NCBI RefSeq assembly: GCF_007750395.1 | Contig: NZ_CP036281.1 | Coordinates: 3,247,001 to 3,311,000 of the forward strand | Source of the DNA: Polystyrenella longa | GTDB lineage: Bacteria > Planctomycetota > Planctomycetia > Planctomycetales > Planctomycetaceae | Length of the DNA: 64,000 nt | Reading direction: 5' to 3' | Part shown: positions 32,801-41,762 of the stretch, piece after piece | How the letters are laid out: every line of letters starts with the position of its first letter | How positions within the stretch are numbered: the stretch's first letter is position 1 | Notes under the pieces: generated by a model | Seen by the model: the letters and a program-made list of their open reading frames with translations, nothing else | Database searches by the model: none | What the model was told of the DNA's origin: nothing | Translations under genes and position numbers: made by a program

Positions 32801-33784
32801 GAGTGGAAGGATCTCTGTCTTTCGATTCTGATAATCACCCGCAATCGTTCTTCCCCGCAACTGCGTAGCCAATTCCCGGATATCTCGTTCTGTCGGTAGA
32901 AAGATGAGTACGTCACCGGGGCCATGTTGGCAGACTTCCTGCACACTATCGCAAACGGACGTCATCCAATCGACATCGTCCTCTTTGCTTTCTTCCGGCG
33001 GGCGATACCAAACATCAACCGGGTAACTCCGCCCTGAGACGTTCAGAATTGGCGCAAGAACACCATGAGTTTTAAAGAACTCGCTGAAACGATCTGCGTC
33101 TATCGTGGCCGAAGTAATAATCAGTTTCAGTTCTGGTCGTTTCGGTAACATCTTTTTGAGAAGACCGAGCAGGAAATCAATATTCAACGACCGTTCATGA
33201 GCCTCATCAATGATGAGCGTATCGTACTGGCTCAGAAATCGATCATTCTGCATCTCTGCAAGCAAGATACCGTCTGTCATCAGCTTAATGTAAGTATCCG
33301 CCGATGTGCTGTCAGTGAAGCGGATCTTATACCCGACTTCTTTCCCTTGGCTCACCTTTAATTCCTGGGCAATCCGCGATGCGATCGTACGAGCAGCAAT
33401 CCGGCGTGGCTGCGTGTGTCCAATCAATCCACTAACTCCCCGACCCATCTCGAGACAGAGTTGTGGAAGCTGTGTCGATTTTCCAGACCCGGTCTCCCCC
33501 GCAACAATCACGACCTGATGATCGCGAATGGCCGCATTCAGTTCCTCCCGGTGATTCAGGATAGGGAGATCTGCATCCAGGCTGGGCTTCGGTTTACGTT
33601 CCCTGCGATTGAACAATTGTTGGCGAGAGTCATCCAGACGTTTTTCGAACTGGGCACGTAGCTCCTCCGCAGGTTTCCCCGCCGTGAGTGACGTTTTGAG
33701 GCGACGAAGCTGTTGCTCCAGCCCATGCTTGTCACGGCTGAGGACTTCAGAGAGGAGACGTTCATAGTCCGCGATCGCCGTCAT
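29891..33784 (-). CDS. hrpA: ATP-dependent RNA helicase, HrpA type (DEAH box)
   Basis: The 1297-residue length and motif order match HrpA. Walker A GETGSGKST is at 96-104, the DEAH box at 193-196 and SAT at 225-227. QRKGRCGRVGPG (motif VI) follows in the second RecA domain, then the helicase-associated and OB-fold parts and a long C-terminal DUF3418-type region. DEAH helicases of this class unwind RNA or remodel RNPs with NTP hydrolysis; E. coli HrpA is linked to mRNA processing and ribosome rescue. The start is the ATG at 33784. The gene stands alone, convergent with the lipid locus, and shows no sign of truncation. Confidence 0.95.
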   Translation of the reverse strand: MTAIADYERLLSEVLSRDKHGLEQQLRRLKTSLTAGKPAEELRAQFEKRLDDSRQQLFNRRERKPKPSLDADLPILNHREELNAAIRDHQVVIVAGETGSGKSTQLPQLCLEMGRGVSGLIGHTQPRRIAARTIASRIAQELKVSQGKEVGYKIRFTDSTSADTYIKLMTDGILLAEMQNDRFLSQYDTLIIDEAHERSLNIDFLLGLLKKMLPKRPELKLIITSATIDADRFSEFFKTHGVLAPILNVSGRSYPVDVWYRPPEESKEDDVDWMTSVCDSVQEVCQHGPGDVLIFLPTERDIRELATQLRGRTIAGDYQNRKTEILPLYARLSNAEQNKVFQTGSQRRIVLATNVAESSLTVPGIRYVIDTGLARLSRYSARSKIQRLPIEPVSQASANQRKGRCGRVGPGICVRIYSEADFNSRDEFTTPEIQRSNLASVILQSTANRYGNLETFPFLDPPRPTMIRTGYKTLHELGALDEQQRLTEIGKKLAKLPVDCRIGRMILAGDEENCLHELLIIASALEIQDPRERPVEKQSAADQAHSRFSDENSDFLSYLKLWDAYHKWKTDLSNNQLRKKCLREFVSYNRMREWSEIFRQLSDLVRELGLKRQKRRDDGDAIHRALLCGLLSNIATKSDKYEYLGAGGHPLYLWPGSTLFKKKPKWIMAGELVETTRRFGRTIARIDPNWLERIAGHLIKRSYGPPFWSADRAAPMTDEKSTLFGLTIIPRRPVNLGRVNLEEARHRFIVHGLVEGDMECQATFFKQNQERLQEAEAIQHKLRKYDLLADQQSRYEFFDRQLPDDVCDLPRLNKWLKTAERSNPYVLQYSLNDLIQEDQDSESDKQFPDYLELGQNQFSLEYKLAPGEEDDGITMTVPKAAINQIDRQRLGWLVPGLLEEKVTALIKSLPKQLRRMFVPAPDTAREIMEKLSFGDGELLEQVALNLSRMSGEPITSTDFDVHKIPTHLRINLKVIDQDNTLVKKGETLEELQREVEQTAGSTLFDIDASQWNRSGLTEWPDLDLPEVVEVDHQGMRLKAYPCLTDDGESVSLILVDSPEKRFRLHREGILRLFLLKHHRQIRTQIENFPGLNQIQLLSSSISGMNLREQLTYLLARRALFMNDQLPVTDDQFQALCKQARNRLSVIIQELVDLIGPLVDQYHDVLMMLDRTKLPYLKPIVDDARSQLEHLVQPQMFTDTPFNWLSYYPRYLNGIKYRLEKATTGNHEKDLIQLPHFLPLWDKARKRLESRIGIDDPEFILYRWMIEELRVSIFAQPLGTSQTVSIKRLEKQWKKVRQ

Positions 33785-34099
33785 GATAGCTGGGAATTGT
33801 TTCTACTCAAAAGATGGAGATGAGTCCGTTTCAATCGTGGCGGTTCAAGATAGAGTCGTTCCGCGAACCCTAATTGTAACGAATACGAACGACGGTAACA
33901 GCCTGTGAACAGCAGGCTCGACTCACGCAACCACAGACCAGTAAATAGAGTCTGACTCTAGCGAAAGGTTCGCCTCTAATTCGGCATACCAGGCGAGAAA
34001 ACGACTATTTATGGATGCGAATAGGCAGAAGAATGATGCGAAGGCTCGTGGAATCTGCATAGTCACATGATCAGCGGAATAAATCACACAGAAGAGGAC
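33785..34099. other. Noncoding stretch between helicase and oxidase genes
   Basis: 315 bases between the helicase start and the 3' end of the respiratory operon. A hairpin TCGCCT/AGGCGA near 33970-33997 lacks a T-run on either strand. The helicase promoter should be here; no RNA gene was recognised. Confidence 0.4.
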
Positions 34100-34705
34100 T
34101 TACGCCAGGTTGGTTCCAATGAAGACTAGGAACATGACGATCCAGATGAAATCCAGAAAATGCCAGTAGAAGGCACACAGAGACAGTCCCAAGTGATATT
34201 CATGATCGTAACGGTAAGTGAAAATGTTTTTCGCGACCACACCCAACCAGATCAAACCAATCGCGACGTGCAACGCATGCATCAGCATCAGACAGAAGGC
34301 GATGCCGTTCATCCCTTTTTCTGAGGTAAACAGCAACTGATAATGCCCTTGCAGTACTTCTGTCATACCGACGATCTGAAAGACCGTGAATGCAACCGCT
34401 CCCGCGAGGCTAATCAGTATCATTCGCTTCGTCTGAAATTGTTCTCGCCGCACGCTCACCATGGCTCTGTGCATGGCGAAGCTAACCAGAATAAGCGCCG
34501 CCGTACTCCACCACAACGACATCGGAATTGTGAACGCTTTAGAATACCGCAGGCTGATATGCTGCTGCTGGATGACGACGTAGCCCAGGATGCCAGCGAG
34601 AAAAAAGATCGATAATGACCCTATCAACAGCTTCATGCCCAATGTCCAGGCTTCGATATGCTGCGAAGTCGTGATGGGATTCTTATCGCGATACGAGGTA
34701 GCCAT
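34100..34705 (-). CDS. Heme-copper oxidase subunit III-like membrane protein
   Basis: The 201-residue protein has five hydrophobic helices and the subunit III features HALHVAIGLIWL and FYWHFLDFIWIVMF near its C-terminus. Subunit III supports oxidase stability and proton uptake but carries no redox metal. It is shorter than the second subunit III gene (35206-36003) in the same operon, so the operon encodes two subunit III family members. It is the last gene of the leftward respiratory operon. Whether it replaces or accompanies the longer copy in the same enzyme is not clear. Confidence 0.85.
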   Translation of the reverse strand: MATSYRDKNPITTSQHIEAWTLGMKLLIGSLSIFFLAGILGYVVIQQQHISLRYSKAFTIPMSLWWSTAALILVSFAMHRAMVSVRREQFQTKRMILISLAGAVAFTVFQIVGMTEVLQGHYQLLFTSEKGMNGIAFCLMLMHALHVAIGLIWLGVVAKNIFTYRYDHEYHLGLSLCAFYWHFLDFIWIVMFLVFIGTNLA

Positions 34706-34732
34706 TTCATTTACGATCTGGTGACAAAGACG

Positions 34733-35110
34733 TCACTCACTGGGGGCTGGAACTTGGATTTCCAAAATCGTTTCGCTCATTCGTTCTTCTACGAAAGGTT
34801 CGTAGGAATTCTTATCCATCAGAGTAATGAGTAGGAACAGAGAAGCGAATAAAAAAGAACTCATGAACACCAGGATGTTGAATTTCTTCTCTTGGATTAA
34901 GTGCATGAAGAACAACATAACCATGGTTGCTTTGACGGTGGCGATCACCATCGCTAATACGAGATCGTGCCCTCCAAAGTCCAGCCCGGCTGTCCAGACT
35001 GTCAGACAGGTCAAGCCGACCAATGCGAAAAAGACTGTCAGCAGAACCCAGACAGGCAAAGCATGAGCGAACCCATGATTTTCGTTGTGACTATCTCCAG
35101 AGTGACTCAT
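34733..35110 (-). CDS. Cytochrome c oxidase subunit IV-like protein
   Basis: The 125-residue protein has three membrane helices (about 17-38, 47-67 and 75-97) and the sequence VIATVKATMVMLFFMHLIQEKK, typical of prokaryotic cytochrome oxidase subunit IV (CtaF/CyoD-like). It is a small accessory subunit of the caa3 oxidase. It sits between the two subunit III genes on the same strand, 27 bases upstream of the shorter one. Confidence 0.85.
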   Translation of the reverse strand: MSHSGDSHNENHGFAHALPVWVLLTVFFALVGLTCLTVWTAGLDFGGHDLVLAMVIATVKATMVMLFFMHLIQEKKFNILVFMSSFLFASLFLLITLMDKNSYEPFVEERMSETILEIQVPAPSE

Positions 35111-35205
35111 CGATTTAAACCAATATAAAAAACGTATTTGAAAACAGACGTGACCACTAGATATTGCCGAATCATACGCCGCTTACCTTCAGGCTCGCCG
35201 ACGTC

Positions 35206-36003
35206 TTAACCAATCAAATATAGCAGTGGGAAGAGGTAAATCCAGATCAGGTCGACCAAGTGCCAATACAGTCCAACATAATCGACTGGCCCGAAATACT
35301 GGTCGTTAAACTCACCTCGCACCGCCCTGACAAGCAGCCATGTAATGAAGCCAATCCCAAATAGGATGTGAATTCCGTGCAGACCAGTCATACAAAAATA
35401 GATACTAAAGAAAATACCCGCATTCCGTGGAATCGGTTTTTCGGCAGGATGCTCAGCGATACCTTCAGAAGATTCGTGCTCGGAAGTCTCGTTCGCAGCG
35501 GCACTCCCTTCTGCACCATGATCTGCGGCGTGGCCATCTTCTCCTTCATGATGAACTACCGGATTGAAGTGTTTTCCAGGAAGTAATCCATCATGAAATT
35601 TGTGGCTATATTCCACATATTTCACACCGAGGAAGGCAAACGCACAGACTAAGGTCAGGGAGAGATTGATTATCAATCCCAATTTCTGATTTAACTGTGC
35701 ATTGCGAACAGCCCAAGCCATTGTGAGCGAACTGAACAACAGAATAATTGTATTCAGGAAACCGAGTCGAACATCAAGAAAGTCATCGGCGTAGATGAAA
35801 ATTTCGGGATTGAAGTATCGGTAAATAATGTAGGCAACAAACAGACCACTGAAAAAGAGAACTTCCGTGACCAGAAACAGCCAGATTCCCAGTTTGCCGG
35901 AATCGTACTGTTGTTCCGGATTTTCAAAATGGTGCGCCAGGAATGCGGGATGATCGTGGTGATCTGAATGATCTGATTGAGGGTCCGTCGCGACTGTGGT
36001 CAT
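35206..36003 (-). CDS. ctaE: Cytochrome c oxidase subunit III
   Basis: The 265-residue product begins with a His/Asp-rich cytoplasmic end and [17 protein letters not shown], then has further helices and ends with [20 protein letters not shown], the subunit III signature. Between helices it carries an acidic and histidine-rich insertion (about 145-190, with [13 protein letters not shown]) absent from textbook subunit III. The gene follows subunit I by about 70 bases and precedes subunit IV in the leftward operon. No catalytic metal site is expected in this subunit. Confidence 0.9.
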   Translation of the reverse strand: MTTVATDPQSDHSDHHDHPAFLAHHFENPEQQYDSGKLGIWLFLVTEVLFFSGLFVAYIIYRYFNPEIFIYADDFLDVRLGFLNTIILLFSSLTMAWAVRNAQLNQKLGLIINLSLTLVCAFAFLGVKYVEYSHKFHDGLLPGKHFNPVVHHEGEDGHAADHGAEGSAAANETSEHESSEGIAEHPAEKPIPRNAGIFFSIYFCMTGLHGIHILFGIGFITWLLVRAVRGEFNDQYFGPVDYVGLYWHLVDLIWIYLFPLLYLIG

Positions 36004-36072
36004 GACATCCGACTTTACTAAGGAATACTGCGGGAAAAAGTAGGAACGATACGTCAGTGGGTGGTTTACAGA

Positions 36073-37803
36073 CTAACTCGTTGCCGGGTTAGGGTTGTCC
36101 GGTTTCCGATCCACAAAACCTTTGATTTCAGGATCATAAACAACTGACTGCATATCGTATGGATCGCCAACGACCGGCGGATTATCGAAGTTATTATGTG
36201 GTGGAGGAGAGGTGCATTTCCATTCAAGCGTAGCTGAACCCCAAGGATTTGCCGGTGCTTTTTCCCCATTCTTTAATGAACGGAGCAGAACGATCGCTGC
36301 ACCCAGCAAGGACATCCCTAGCAAGAAGGCACCAATAGTCGATATCTGGTGGTAAATCTGATACTCCTCAACGTAGTTGTAATAACGACGAGGCATCCCC
36401 CGGCTTCCCATGATGAACTGTGGGAAGAACGTCAGGTTGAAAAAGAGGAAAATACCAACTGCGAAGATCGAGGCCCATTTTTCGTCATACATTTTCCCGG
36501 TCATTTTGGGCCACCAATAATGAATTCCACCGAGAAAGGCGACTAGTGTTCCACCCATCATTACATAATGAAAGTGAGCAACAACAAAGTAAGTATCATG
36601 GAGATGCACGTCTGTAGCCAGAGTTCCGAGGAACAGGCCGGTTAATCCACCAATAGTAAACAGGGCTAGAAAAGAAAGGGCGTACAACATGGGAGTTCGC
36701 AAATCGATCGAGCCCTTGTACATCGTCGCCAGCCAGTTAAAGACTTTGATAGCAGAAGGAATCGACACACTGAAAGTCAGCAGACTGAAGACGGCCGCTC
36801 CCAGTTCTGAACTCGCGGTAAACATATGGTGTCCCCAGACAAGAAATCCGAAGACGGCAATTGCAAGACTACTGTAAGCAATGAATGTGTAACCGAAAAT
36901 GTGTTTTCGACTGAACGTAGAGATCAATTCGCTGATTACTCCCATCGCGGGAACAATCATGATGTATACGGCCGGATGTGAGTAGAACCAGAAGAAATGC
37001 TGGAACAGAACCGGGTCTCCACCATATTGGGGATCGAAGATACCAATCCCCAAGACACGTTCCACAGCGAGCAACATTACTGTAATACCCAGAACTGGAG
37101 TTGCCAGCAGTTGAATAATTGCAGTGGCATACAGAGCCCACAGGAATAAAGGCATTCTGAACCAGTTCATTCCCGGGGGACGCATGGTGTGCAACGTTAC
37201 AATGAAGTTCAAGCCGGTGAAAATCGAGCTAAAACCGAGAATGAACGCTCCGCACAAGGCGGCAAATACTCCTCCAAAGGACGTACTCGTACTATAGGGA
37301 GCGTAGAAGGTCCACCCTGTATCCAGACCACCTAAAACAATAGCCAGCAGGAAGCAAACAGCCCCTCCGATCCACAGATAGAAGCTACACAAGTTCATAC
37401 GTGGAAAAGCAACGTCTTTGGCACCAATCATGATCGGTAGTATGAAGTTACCCAGAGCCGCAGGAACACTGGGGATAATAAACAGGAAAGTCATCACAGC
37501 CCCATGCAATGTAAACATCTGGTTATACATGTCTGCGGCGGTCATGGAGATACCTAGTGACTCAATATTCAAATCGAACAAGACTGTTTTGGGTGTTCCC
37601 AAAAATAGTTCTGCACGAAGAATAAGAGCAAAGACGCCTCCCAGGAAGAACGCTCCCATAACGCCCATCAGGTACATCATCCCAATGCGTTTGTGATCGA
37701 GCGTTAACAACCAGGACTTCAACCCGTAGGAGGCTGTCAGATAATTCTCGTCGGCCGAATGGGCAGATGTCTCATTAGTGGTAGATTCATGCGCCGTAGC
37801 CAT
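36073..37803 (-). CDS. ctaD: Cytochrome c oxidase subunit I, A2-type caa3 heme-copper oxidase
   Basis: The 576-residue, 12-helix catalytic subunit keeps all metal ligands: His100 (low-spin heme), His276 and the cross-linked Tyr280 in YSHPAVY (274-280), His325-His326 at CuB, and His410/His412 for the two hemes in [16 protein letters not shown] in place of the usual GHPEVY lacks the D-channel glutamate and identifies the A2 type known from Rhodothermus and Thermus caa3 enzymes. The subunit reduces O2 to water and pumps protons. It lies between subunit II and III genes in the respiratory operon. A small overhang at the C-terminus (NPATS) is ordinary. Confidence 0.97.
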   Translation of the reverse strand: MATAHESTTNETSAHSADENYLTASYGLKSWLLTLDHKRIGMMYLMGVMGAFFLGGVFALILRAELFLGTPKTVLFDLNIESLGISMTAADMYNQMFTLHGAVMTFLFIIPSVPAALGNFILPIMIGAKDVAFPRMNLCSFYLWIGGAVCFLLAIVLGGLDTGWTFYAPYSTSTSFGGVFAALCGAFILGFSSIFTGLNFIVTLHTMRPPGMNWFRMPLFLWALYATAIIQLLATPVLGITVMLLAVERVLGIGIFDPQYGGDPVLFQHFFWFYSHPAVYIMIVPAMGVISELISTFSRKHIFGYTFIAYSSLAIAVFGFLVWGHHMFTASSELGAAVFSLLTFSVSIPSAIKVFNWLATMYKGSIDLRTPMLYALSFLALFTIGGLTGLFLGTLATDVHLHDTYFVVAHFHYVMMGGTLVAFLGGIHYWWPKMTGKMYDEKWASIFAVGIFLFFNLTFFPQFIMGSRGMPRRYYNYVEEYQIYHQISTIGAFLLGMSLLGAAIVLLRSLKNGEKAPANPWGSATLEWKCTSPPPHNNFDNPPVVGDPYDMQSVVYDPEIKGFVDRKPDNPNPATS

Positions 37804-37884
37804 GAGTAGTGACCTCGAAATAGACTTTTCAAAAACTCAATATTTATATGTTTAACAAATAGTTGAAGAGTACCCCTGAAGGAA

Positions 37885-39036
37885 TTACTCTTCCGTATTG
37901 TTTGTTTCTTCTGACGCTGCTTCTGATTCAGAAGTCTCTTCGCCGCTATCAGCTGCGGGTTGACCCGAAATCGTTTCGACTCCGTTAAGAGATTTGATGA
38001 ACTCGATAATCGCGTGGTACTCACGTTCTTCACGAAACTGCGAGCTGATCACCGGCATGATATTTTCAAATCCGTTCCGTACTTTCATGGACGGATCCTT
38101 CATCGATTCGAGCAGATAATTCTCGTCGACAACAACCTGGTCTCCCCCTTTGCTTAAGGAGAATGTTTCACCAAAGTTGCCTTTGAAGGACGGACCTTTT
38201 TTACCACTGGAAGCTCCTTCAGTACCATCAATCGAGTGACATTGGGCACAGCCCCGTTTTTCATAAAGCGTGCGACCGACATCAGCGAGAGTCTCTTTGC
38301 CCGACTCCACATTTCTAAAGATGTCTGAAGCTGTGGCGAGCCAGACTTCGTAGGGAATTTCATACTCAGGAAGAGGCGAGTCGGCGAGTCGTTCTTTTTC
38401 TACTAGAACGTCTTTACCCGCTTCTAATGGCGGATGAACGATCACTTTTGTGATCATATCTGAGTGCTGCTGTCCGCAATACTCGGCACAGAACAAGTTA
38501 AACTCACCTAGTTCAGTTGCCTTGAACCAGAGTGAAGTGTATCGCGCTGGAATCACGTCTTTTTTCACGCGAAAGGCGGGAATAAACAAGCTGTGAATCA
38601 CATCCAGCGAGGTCATTTTCACTTCAACTGGGGTGTCGAGCGGAACGTGCAATACACCATCGTTGTACGAATTGGGATAATAAAAAGTCCAGTTCCATTT
38701 CTTACCGTGTGCCGTAATCGGATACGAATTGGATGGTGCTACATAATTGCTCGCAAAACCTTCGAAACCAATATAAAACAAGTAGAACACGATAAAGAGA
38801 GGCAGCACAGTCCAGGCAACCTCAATCTTAAGGTTGTGCGATGGAGATTTAGGAGGTTCGACCCCTTGTTTTCGTTTGAATTTATAAACGAATAACGCCA
38901 TCAAACCGACGATGAGCGCGAAGAACCCGACGCTCAGCCAGTAGATGAACATGAACGACCAATCGATGCCTTCAGCGGCAGTGGAGCTCTGGGGAGGCAT
39001 CCAGAATGAACGGTGGGCGAATAACGATGGCGACAT
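37885..39036 (-). CDS. ctaC: Cytochrome c oxidase subunit II with fused cytochrome c domain (caa3)
   Basis: The 383-residue protein has two N-terminal membrane helices (about 26-51 and 73-93) and a cupredoxin domain with the CuA ligands His148, Cys183, Glu185, Cys187, His191 and Met194 (CAEYCGQQHSDM). A C-terminal cytochrome c domain has CAQCH (263-267) and a likely distal Met327. It accepts electrons from the alternative complex III, directly or through a soluble carrier, and passes them to subunit I. The last ~30 residues are acidic and disordered. It is preceded by the Sco-like gene, whose product is expected to load CuA. Confidence 0.96.
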   Translation of the reverse strand: MSPSLFAHRSFWMPPQSSTAAEGIDWSFMFIYWLSVGFFALIVGLMALFVYKFKRKQGVEPPKSPSHNLKIEVAWTVLPLFIVFYLFYIGFEGFASNYVAPSNSYPITAHGKKWNWTFYYPNSYNDGVLHVPLDTPVEVKMTSLDVIHSLFIPAFRVKKDVIPARYTSLWFKATELGEFNLFCAEYCGQQHSDMITKVIVHPPLEAGKDVLVEKERLADSPLPEYEIPYEVWLATASDIFRNVESGKETLADVGRTLYEKRGCAQCHSIDGTEGASSGKKGPSFKGNFGETFSLSKGGDQVVVDENYLLESMKDPSMKVRNGFENIMPVISSQFREEREYHAIIEFIKSLNGVETISGQPAADSGEETSESEAASEETNNTEE

Positions 39037-39100
39037 TTTTTGCTAAATCTTGATTATGCTAGGTGAATTAAAATATTCAATCAGTGAGAAACTCAGGTTG

Positions 39101-39967
39101 TTATGTTCCCGCACCAGGGGCACGACCACTATCACTATCGGATTCTGATTGGGACCGCATTGATCGATACCATACAGGCACCAACAGAAGACTGAGTACG
39201 ACCAGTGTACATATTCCACCGAATGTCATTACCCGAGTGGCCATCATGGAATAGGTGCCAGTACTCGGGTTGTATCGATAACAGAAGAGTAAAACTCGCT
39301 CTGTCGTTGTTCCGACTTTTCCTTCTGACGCCTCTAACAGCGACAGCTTCAAAGTTTGAGCTGGATATTCTACGCCGTAAAGATAACGGGTAATAGTACC
39401 ATCAGGAGCACAGATAATCAGTACTGCTGTATGAGCATATTCACCCGTCTCGGGAACGTATCGATATTTAAAACCGGCCGCGTTGGTCAGCAACTCAATT
39501 GATTTCGGTGTTCCCGTAAGAAACGACCAGCCAGCGGTCGCATTCTGTTTTCCGTAGGCATTCAGGTATTTCGCTTTAGTGTCTTTCGCCTTCGAAGTTG
39601 TTTCTTCAGGATTAATACTAATTGATACAATCTGGAACTGATCTCCCGCGGTCCATCCTTCAATTTCTTTGAGGGCAGTCACCAGCCCTGAAAGCTGGAG
39701 ACTGCATAACATGGGACAATCAGAATAGTTAAAAGAGAGGACAACTGGTTTATCGTTGTTGAAATATTTGCCCAGAAAGATCTTCTTTCCTCGATCATCG
39801 GTGAAAGAAACATTCAATGGGATTTTTTCATTCAAATGCTCATCAATTCCAACTCCATCGGGAACCGCGGGAGGCAATTGCGCCTGCACCGTCTGGCTCA
39901 AACCACAGAGACTGATCAAGGTAAGGACCAGCATAATAATTAAATTGGAACGTCGCATTGAATTCAT
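39101..39967 (-). CDS. Sco1/SenC-family copper chaperone, membrane anchored
   Basis: The 288-residue product has an N-terminal signal sequence and a thioredoxin-like Sco domain (about 45-215). The copper motif CPMLC (CxxxC) follows NYSD, and the third ligand His is in EYAHTAVLIIC. A C-terminal membrane helix (about 243-263) is unusual compared with N-terminally anchored Sco1. Sco proteins deliver copper to or reduce the CuA site of subunit II, whose gene is next in the operon. The start ATG at 39967 was kept; a second ATG three codons later is possible. Confidence 0.9.
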   Translation of the reverse strand: MNSMRRSNLIIMLVLTLISLCGLSQTVQAQLPPAVPDGVGIDEHLNEKIPLNVSFTDDRGKKIFLGKYFNNDKPVVLSFNYSDCPMLCSLQLSGLVTALKEIEGWTAGDQFQIVSISINPEETTSKAKDTKAKYLNAYGKQNATAGWSFLTGTPKSIELLTNAAGFKYRYVPETGEYAHTAVLIICAPDGTITRYLYGVEYPAQTLKLSLLEASEGKVGTTTERVLLFCYRYNPSTGTYSMMATRVMTFGGICTLVVLSLLLVPVWYRSMRSQSESDSDSGRAPGAGT

Positions 39968-40060
39968 TTCGTCTCGTATAAACCTGTGCTTTCCGCTCTG
40001 AAGTTAACTACTTTCGTAAGTCTATTATTAGTTCATTGCCGAATTCCGTCAAATCGATTC

Positions 40061-40372
40061 TCAATTCAGAGAAGCAGTTGCCGGTGCCGGCTCTTGTTTC
40101 AGTTCGATTATGGTTTCTTCCATTGCTTCTTGAATGGGAAGACCATAACGCCCCTTCTCAGGATCGAGGGGAACAAAGTTGTCCAGTTCGTAATTCTGCT
40201 CATCCAGAATTTCAATCGAGTCAGTGAACTCGAACGTGTTCTGTTCGACAAGCCGGTGATGGAACCACTGGTAGAAACCATTTGCATACAGCACAAATAG
40301 AAATGTGATCAGGAAACCCCAGACTCCGACATGGAGAATTCGAGTGTTATCAGTATCGTCGTAAGCCGCCAT
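40061..40372 (-). CDS. Small single-helix protein of the respiratory operon
   Basis: The 103-residue protein has one membrane helix (about 15-36, VGVWGFLITFLFVLYANGFY) and a mostly acidic C-terminal tail that ends in a Pro/Ala segment. The ATG has GGGAGA about 11 bases upstream. It lies between actF and the Sco-like gene on the same strand, so it is probably an accessory subunit or assembly factor of complex III or the oxidase. No family was recognised with certainty. Confidence 0.7.
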   Translation of the reverse strand: MAAYDDTDNTRILHVGVWGFLITFLFVLYANGFYQWFHHRLVEQNTFEFTDSIEILDEQNYELDNFVPLDPEKGRYGLPIQEAMEETIIELKQEPAPATASLN

Positions 40373-40458
40373 AATTATTGATCTCCCGCATTACGTATAA
40401 CACGATGTTTTGCGGAGTTTAATGTCTAATTTTAGAAGTTCAATTGGATGAGACAACA

Positions 40459-41697
40459 CTAATGATTTTCAAAAGCCAACGATTCCGATAATCGGGGATC
40501 GCCTTTGGCGAGCAACGCCCGTCCACTGGCAAAGTAAGTCACTCCAGCGAAGAAGACTCCCCCAACCGCCAGGAAGCAACCCAAGTCCATTAAACCGGGC
40601 ATGTAACCTTCGTGATGCAGTTGTGGCATAATCAGCCAGAAAAGATCGATCCAATGCATAACCAGCATCCAAATCGCTCCACCAGTCATCCAGACTTTAT
40701 TGCGACGCAAAGTGCGGGGCATCAACAATAGGAATGGGATGATAAAGTGACCAAAAACCAACACATAGTAACTGATTACTGTCCATATCTCGCCATCCTG
40801 CCTGATCTGATACCATTCCGTTTCTTCAGGGATGTTGGCGTACCAGATTAACATGTATTGCGAGAAGGCAATGTAAGCCCAGAAACAGATGAACCCGTAG
40901 AGCAGTTTCGCCATGTCGTGGTAATGCTCAATGGTGATCGCATTCTTGAGTAGGCCTTTAACCTGCATTGAATAGCTGCAAATGATGGCTACTGCAAAGA
41001 AGGCAACCATACTTCCGGAGAAGAAGTACACGCCGAAGATAGTAGAAAACCACGCATAATCGAGTGTCATCATCCAGTCGATTGACGCGAAGGTGACCGT
41101 CAGAGCGAAAGCGATAATCGCGGGAGCACTTCGTGCTTCAAACAGCAATGTCAGGGATTTATCTTTTGTCTGATCCTGCAGGATCGATCGATTGAAGAAG
41201 AACTTGGCGATCGCAATCCAGACAGTGAAATAGATCGCCCAGCGAGCGATGAAGAATGTTGGATTCAAAAAGCCCACTTTTTTCTGCAACAGTTCGCTTG
41301 ACGCAACTTCATTTGCATCGTTCCAGGAATACAACAGATGACTGTCGAATGCGATAGAAAGAACGATCGGAAGTGAAAGCAAAAATAGCGGAATCATTCC
41401 CATGGAGAGGAATTCAGCGAACCGTCGAATAACCACGCCCCAGCCAGCTCGTGTGATGTGCTGAAACAGGACGAAGAAGAGTGAACCAACGGCGATACTT
41501 AGAAAGAAGGAGAAATTGACGAGCCAGGAATACAGGAACTGCTGATTTCCGTCGCTGCTCTCTACTGGTCCCGCTAACAGAATCAGTCCGAAACCAATCA
41601 CTGCGGCTATGATAGAGCCAATCAGAGGGATAGGACCGAGCTCTTTGAACGAGCTGTTCAGTTCAGATTCCGGAATTTCTCGATGATGGTGATGCAT
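40459..41697 (-). CDS. actF: Alternative complex III subunit ActF (quinol-binding membrane subunit)
   Basis: The 412-residue protein has ten or so membrane helices and resembles ActC/ActF of alternative complex III, with ITRAGWGVVIRRFAEF in an early loop and TLDYAWFSTIFGVYFF in the middle. ActF lacks cofactors and packs beside ActC in the membrane part of the complex. A His-rich start (MHHHHREIPESEL) precedes the first helix. It follows the actD/E gene by about 65 bases in the leftward operon. Confidence 0.93.
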   Translation of the reverse strand: MHHHHREIPESELNSSFKELGPIPLIGSIIAAVIGFGLILLAGPVESSDGNQQFLYSWLVNFSFFLSIAVGSLFFVLFQHITRAGWGVVIRRFAEFLSMGMIPLFLLSLPIVLSIAFDSHLLYSWNDANEVASSELLQKKVGFLNPTFFIARWAIYFTVWIAIAKFFFNRSILQDQTKDKSLTLLFEARSAPAIIAFALTVTFASIDWMMTLDYAWFSTIFGVYFFSGSMVAFFAVAIICSYSMQVKGLLKNAITIEHYHDMAKLLYGFICFWAYIAFSQYMLIWYANIPEETEWYQIRQDGEIWTVISYYVLVFGHFIIPFLLLMPRTLRRNKVWMTGGAIWMLVMHWIDLFWLIMPQLHHEGYMPGLMDLGCFLAVGGVFFAGVTYFASGRALLAKGDPRLSESLAFENH

Positions 41698-41762
41698 GGG
41701 TCGTTCGATTAACTGAATTTCGAAAACGGGTTACTAAAGGCAAACTCGATGTTCATCAACGA

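Noticed and set aside
33970-33997. Hairpin TCGCCT/AGGCGA as terminator of the helicase or oxidase transcripts
   Set aside because: There is no T-run on either strand.
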